From: Candidatus Roizmanbacteria bacterium
GTDB taxonomy: Bacteria > Patescibacteriota > Microgenomatia > GCA-001788215 > 2-01-FULL-40-14
Direction: 5' to 3'
DNA length: 9,096 bases
Assembly (NCBI GenBank): GCA_016203755.1
Contig: JACQMD010000118.1
Span: 1-9,096 of the forward strand
Shown: in pieces, positions 6,643-9,096 of the stretch
Position numbering within the stretch: position 1 is the stretch's first letter
Layout: every line of letters begins with the position of its first letter
Translations under genes and position numbers: made by a program
The notes under the pieces: model-generated
Seen by the model: only the letters and a program-made list of their open reading frames with translations
Databases searched by the model: none
What the model was told of the DNA's origin: nothing

Positions 6643-6720
6643 GCGTAAATCGTAAACCGTCAATCGTAAAGATACACTTGTTAAAACTGCAATTTACTGT
6701 TTACGATTTACGGTTGACGC
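6643..6720. repeat. Inverted pair of 7-bp tandem repeats (4 units + 4 units)
   Basis: The left arm, 6644-6671, is four 7-bp units: CGTAAAT, CGTAAAC, CGTCAAT, CGTAAAG. The right arm, 6692-6719, is the reverse complement of the same kind of array, read backwards as CGTCAAC, CGTAAAT, CGTAAAC, AGTAAAT. A 20-base spacer (6672-6691) lies between. With a one-unit offset, 14 bases pair perfectly (6644-6657 with 6699-6712), so RNA or single-stranded DNA could form a long hairpin in several registers. It fills most of the gap between the proline-rich gene and the ATPase gene and ends six bases before the ATPase ATG, so it may affect that gene's translation or transcription. Confidence 0.85.
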
Positions 6721-6726
6721 ATTAGT

Positions 6727-9075
6727 ATGGAAAACGATTTTATTGCAGACATTCTCTATAAAGCAGAAATAGTAGTAGTAGTTACGCTTGTCTTGGCGGC
6801 GGCGTTCCTGGGTATTTTAGCAATTGGGTATGCCGTGCTTCTGTGGTTGCGTATCAAACACCGGGAAGAGCAGGCGCTGGGATACGTACTGTTGCAGGTT
6901 GCCGTGCCAAAAGACAATGAAATAAAAATTGATGCTGCGGAGCAGTTTTTTTCCTCTTTCGGGTCACTTCGCAAAAGCGGATGGAAGACACGAATCACAG
7001 GGCAGGTGCATTTTACCTTTGAAATGGTGGCAACTCCGGGAGATATCCGGTTCTATGTCTCAGTGCCGAAAAAATTCAGGGATCTTATGGAAAAGCAAAT
7101 TTACGGTGCGTATCCAGGAGCAGATATCCACGAGGTGCAGGAATATAATATTTTCTCTCGAACGGGAAAAGTGGCGTTTAAAGCACTCCGGCTGAAAAAC
7201 GATGATTATAATCCAATCAAAGTCTACAAAGATCTGCCCACCGATCCGCTCTCCTCAGTTACCGCAAGCCTTTCCAAAATGGGAGCAGGAGAAGGAGTGG
7301 CCATTCAACTTATCATTTCTCCTGCAGGCAGCGCATGGAAATCAGAAGGGCGAGAGTTTATAGCAAAGACAAAGAAAAAAGAAGCATCACCGGAAGAAGC
7401 TGAATTTAAGACAGAACAGCGGGATCTTGAAGCAATTAACAGTAAAATCAGTAAACCTGGTTTTGATACATTGGTCCGGATCGTCGTTTCAGCCCCAACC
7501 AAAGAACAGGCTGATATGCATCTTGACAATTTAGTGAACACCTTCACGCAATACACGAGTAATTTGAATGAATTTTCCGGTATCAAGATTCGCATCAAAC
7601 AGCTCTTCATGATTGATTTTATTTACCGCCATTTCCCGCTGACGAGTTTCATGAAAAAACAGCATTCGATATTGAGCAGCGAAGAGTTGGCTACGGTTTT
7701 CCATTTTCCTAATAAAAGTATAGAGACCCCCCATATTTTCTGGCTCAACGCAAAGCGCGCTCCAGCCCCTGCTCACTTGCCAACATCAGGATTGTTTCTC
7801 GGTAGATCACGTTATAGAGGAGGAATAAAAGATGTGTATCTCAGCGATGATGACCGGCGCCGTCACATGTATATTATCGGAAAAACCGGTGTCGGAAAAT
7901 CAGAATTCTTAAAGAGTATGAGTTTACAGGATATCAAAAATGGGAAAGGGCTGGCGGTAATTGATCCGCACGGCGATTTGGTTGAGGAGATACTACCGCT
8001 TATCCCGCCTGAACGGGCAGAAGATGTGATTTATTTCGATCCATCAAATACCGAGCGACCCATGGGATTCAATCTGCTGGAGGCACAAACAGAGGAGCAA
8101 AAACATTTGGTCACCACATCAATCATTGGTCTTATGTACAAGCTCTACGACCCGATGAAAACCGGCATCATCGGTCCCCGCTTTGAACACGCGGTGCGAA
8201 ACGCCATGCTCACGGTGATGAGTGACGAAGGCGCAACGTTTGTTGAGGTAGTCCGAGCCCTCACCGATTCAAAATACGTCCAGGAGATTTTGCCACGGGT
8301 CAAAGATCCGGTCATCCGGCGCTATTGGACAGACCAGATCGCGCAAACATCCGATTTCCATAAATCTGAAACGCTCGACTATATTGTTTCAAAATTTGGC
8401 CGATTCGTGACCAATGTTACGATGCGCAATATTATCGGCCAAAGTAAAAGCGCGTTTAATTTCAGAAAAGTAATGGATGAAGGAAAAATTCTACTGGTAA
8501 ATCTTTCCAAAGGCCGCATGGGCGAGGAAAATTCCAACTTCCTGGGGTTGGTATTGGTACCAAAGATTTTAGTTGCCGCCATGAGCCGGGCAGATATGCC
8601 GCAGGATCAGCGAAAAGATTTTTACCTGTATGTCGATGAGTTTCAAAATTTTGCAACACCTGACTTTGCCCAGATTCTTTCAGAGGCCCGGAAATACAAG
8701 CTTAACCTCATCGTCGCCAACCAGTTTATCGGGCAAATGGATGAAGAGATCAAAAATGCCATTTTCGGTAACGTCGGAACACTCGTTGCATTTCGCGTCG
8801 GCGTCAATGACGGTTCATACTTACAGCGTGAGTTCCAGCCGATATTTAACGAAAATGATCTTATTAATGTTGAGCGATTTCATGCGTATATCAAGACACA
8901 GGTCAATAACGAGCCGGTACCGCCGTTTAGCATGGATATGACGCGTGATATGGCTGCGGAGAAACGGGCGTCCAACATGAAAGTGGCTGATGCAATCAAG
9001 AAGTTGTCAGCTCTCAAATATGGAAAATCGCGTGAGTTGATTGAGTCGGAGATTGGACAAAGGGCGCGATTATAG
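6727..9075 (+). CDS. Membrane-anchored VirD4/TraG-like (type IV secretion coupling) P-loop ATPase, 782 aa
   Basis: One membrane segment lies at about 15-42, followed by basic RIKHR, which places the rest in the cytoplasm. Residues 45-350 form a mixed alpha/beta region without motifs I recognise. The ATPase core runs from about 355 to 735. Walker A is GKTGVGKS at 385-392. A conserved family strand, AVIDPHGDLVEEIL, is at 410-423. Walker B is FYLYVDEFQNF at 632-642, with the acidic pair Asp-Glu. A sensor-like motif, LIVANQFIGQ, is at 661-670. This order is typical of the VirD4/TraG/HerA superfamily of hexameric motors that move DNA or protein across membranes. Proteins of this type and length are common in candidate-phyla genomes, often without a conjugation relaxase nearby, so substrate and role are unknown; DNA uptake, secretion or chromosome pumping are all possible. 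The ATG at 6727 is preceded by the hairpin repeat and has no Shine-Dalgarno sequence. It is probably co-transcribed with the gene at 6210. Confidence 0.92.
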   Translation: MENDFIADILYKAEIVVVVTLVLAAAFLGILAIGYAVLLWLRIKHREEQALGYVLLQVAVPKDNEIKIDAAEQFFSSFGSLRKSGWKTRITGQVHFTFEMVATPGDIRFYVSVPKKFRDLMEKQIYGAYPGADIHEVQEYNIFSRTGKVAFKALRLKNDDYNPIKVYKDLPTDPLSSVTASLSKMGAGEGVAIQLIISPAGSAWKSEGREFIAKTKKKEASPEEAEFKTEQRDLEAINSKISKPGFDTLVRIVVSAPTKEQADMHLDNLVNTFTQYTSNLNEFSGIKIRIKQLFMIDFIYRHFPLTSFMKKQHSILSSEELATVFHFPNKSIETPHIFWLNAKRAPAPAHLPTSGLFLGRSRYRGGIKDVYLSDDDRRRHMYIIGKTGVGKSEFLKSMSLQDIKNGKGLAVIDPHGDLVEEILPLIPPERAEDVIYFDPSNTERPMGFNLLEAQTEEQKHLVTTSIIGLMYKLYDPMKTGIIGPRFEHAVRNAMLTVMSDEGATFVEVVRALTDSKYVQEILPRVKDPVIRRYWTDQIAQTSDFHKSETLDYIVSKFGRFVTNVTMRNIIGQSKSAFNFRKVMDEGKILLVNLSKGRMGEENSNFLGLVLVPKILVAAMSRADMPQDQRKDFYLYVDEFQNFATPDFAQILSEARKYKLNLIVANQFIGQMDEEIKNAIFGNVGTLVAFRVGVNDGSYLQREFQPIFNENDLINVERFHAYIKTQVNNEPVPPFSMDMTRDMAAEKRASNMKVADAIKKLSALKYGKSRELIESEIGQRARL

Positions 9076-9096
9076 TATAAAGTATAATGTATTATG
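9053..9096 (+). promoter_or_regulatory. Promoter and start codon of a further gene at the window edge
   Basis: Right after the ATPase stop (9073-9075) are two overlapping -10-like boxes: TATAAA at 9076-9081, with TTGGAC at 9053-9058 as a -35 at exactly 17 bases, and a perfect TATAAT at 9083-9088. The window ends with ATG at 9094-9096, five bases after the second box, which again predicts a leaderless or nearly leaderless message. The coding sequence itself is outside the window, so the ATG as a start is an inference. Confidence 0.5.

Noticed and set aside
6643..6720. CRISPR-like array
   Set aside because: The units are 7 bp, directly adjacent, without spacers, and the two arrays face each other; none of this fits CRISPR.
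6727..9075. Part of an integrated conjugative element or plasmid
   Set aside because: A coupling-type ATPase alone is not enough; no relaxase, integrase, attachment repeats or mating-pair genes are visible, and such ATPases are common on candidate-phyla chromosomes.

Overview
The window looks like a piece of an uncultured bacterial chromosome, most likely from the Candidate Phyla Radiation (Patescibacteria, possibly Microgenomates-like). This is an inference. It rests on the roughly 780-residue membrane-anchored VirD4/TraG-like ATPase preceded by a small proline-rich protein, on the many unrecognisable proteins, on the near absence of Shine-Dalgarno sequences, and on -10 boxes placed so close to start codons that several mRNAs should be leaderless. 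All genes read cleanly with the standard code; TGA ends the gene at 1956-2504.

Layout: (1) 1-576, plus strand: 3' part of a SpoU/TrmH-type RNA 2'-O-methyltransferase, clearly more AT-rich than the rest. (2) 648-1874 and 1956-2504, plus strand: two soluble proteins I do not recognise. (3) 2522-5050, minus strand: an 842-residue membrane protein with an N-terminal block of about seven membrane segments resembling LytS/KinB-type sensors and a large, probably extracytoplasmic, beta-rich domain that holds all six cysteines. (4) 5086-5850, plus strand: an aspartate/glutamate-type racemase, divergent from gene 3 across a 35-bp gap with a near-symmetrical -10 region. (5) 5696-6112, minus strand: a small one-span membrane protein whose last third runs antisense through the racemase 3' end. 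(6) 6210-6635 and 6727-9075, plus strand: the proline-rich protein and the VirD4/TraG-like ATPase, separated by an inverted pair of 7-bp tandem repeats. The last bases carry a new promoter and a start codon on the window edge.

Working together: the clearest functional unit is the 6210-9075 pair, a membrane-anchored DNA or macromolecule-translocating ATPase with its presumed partner. The racemase supplies D-amino acids, probably for peptidoglycan. The 842-residue protein is a likely cell-surface sensor or structural protein. No relaxase, integrase, transposase, tRNA, rRNA or CRISPR array was seen.
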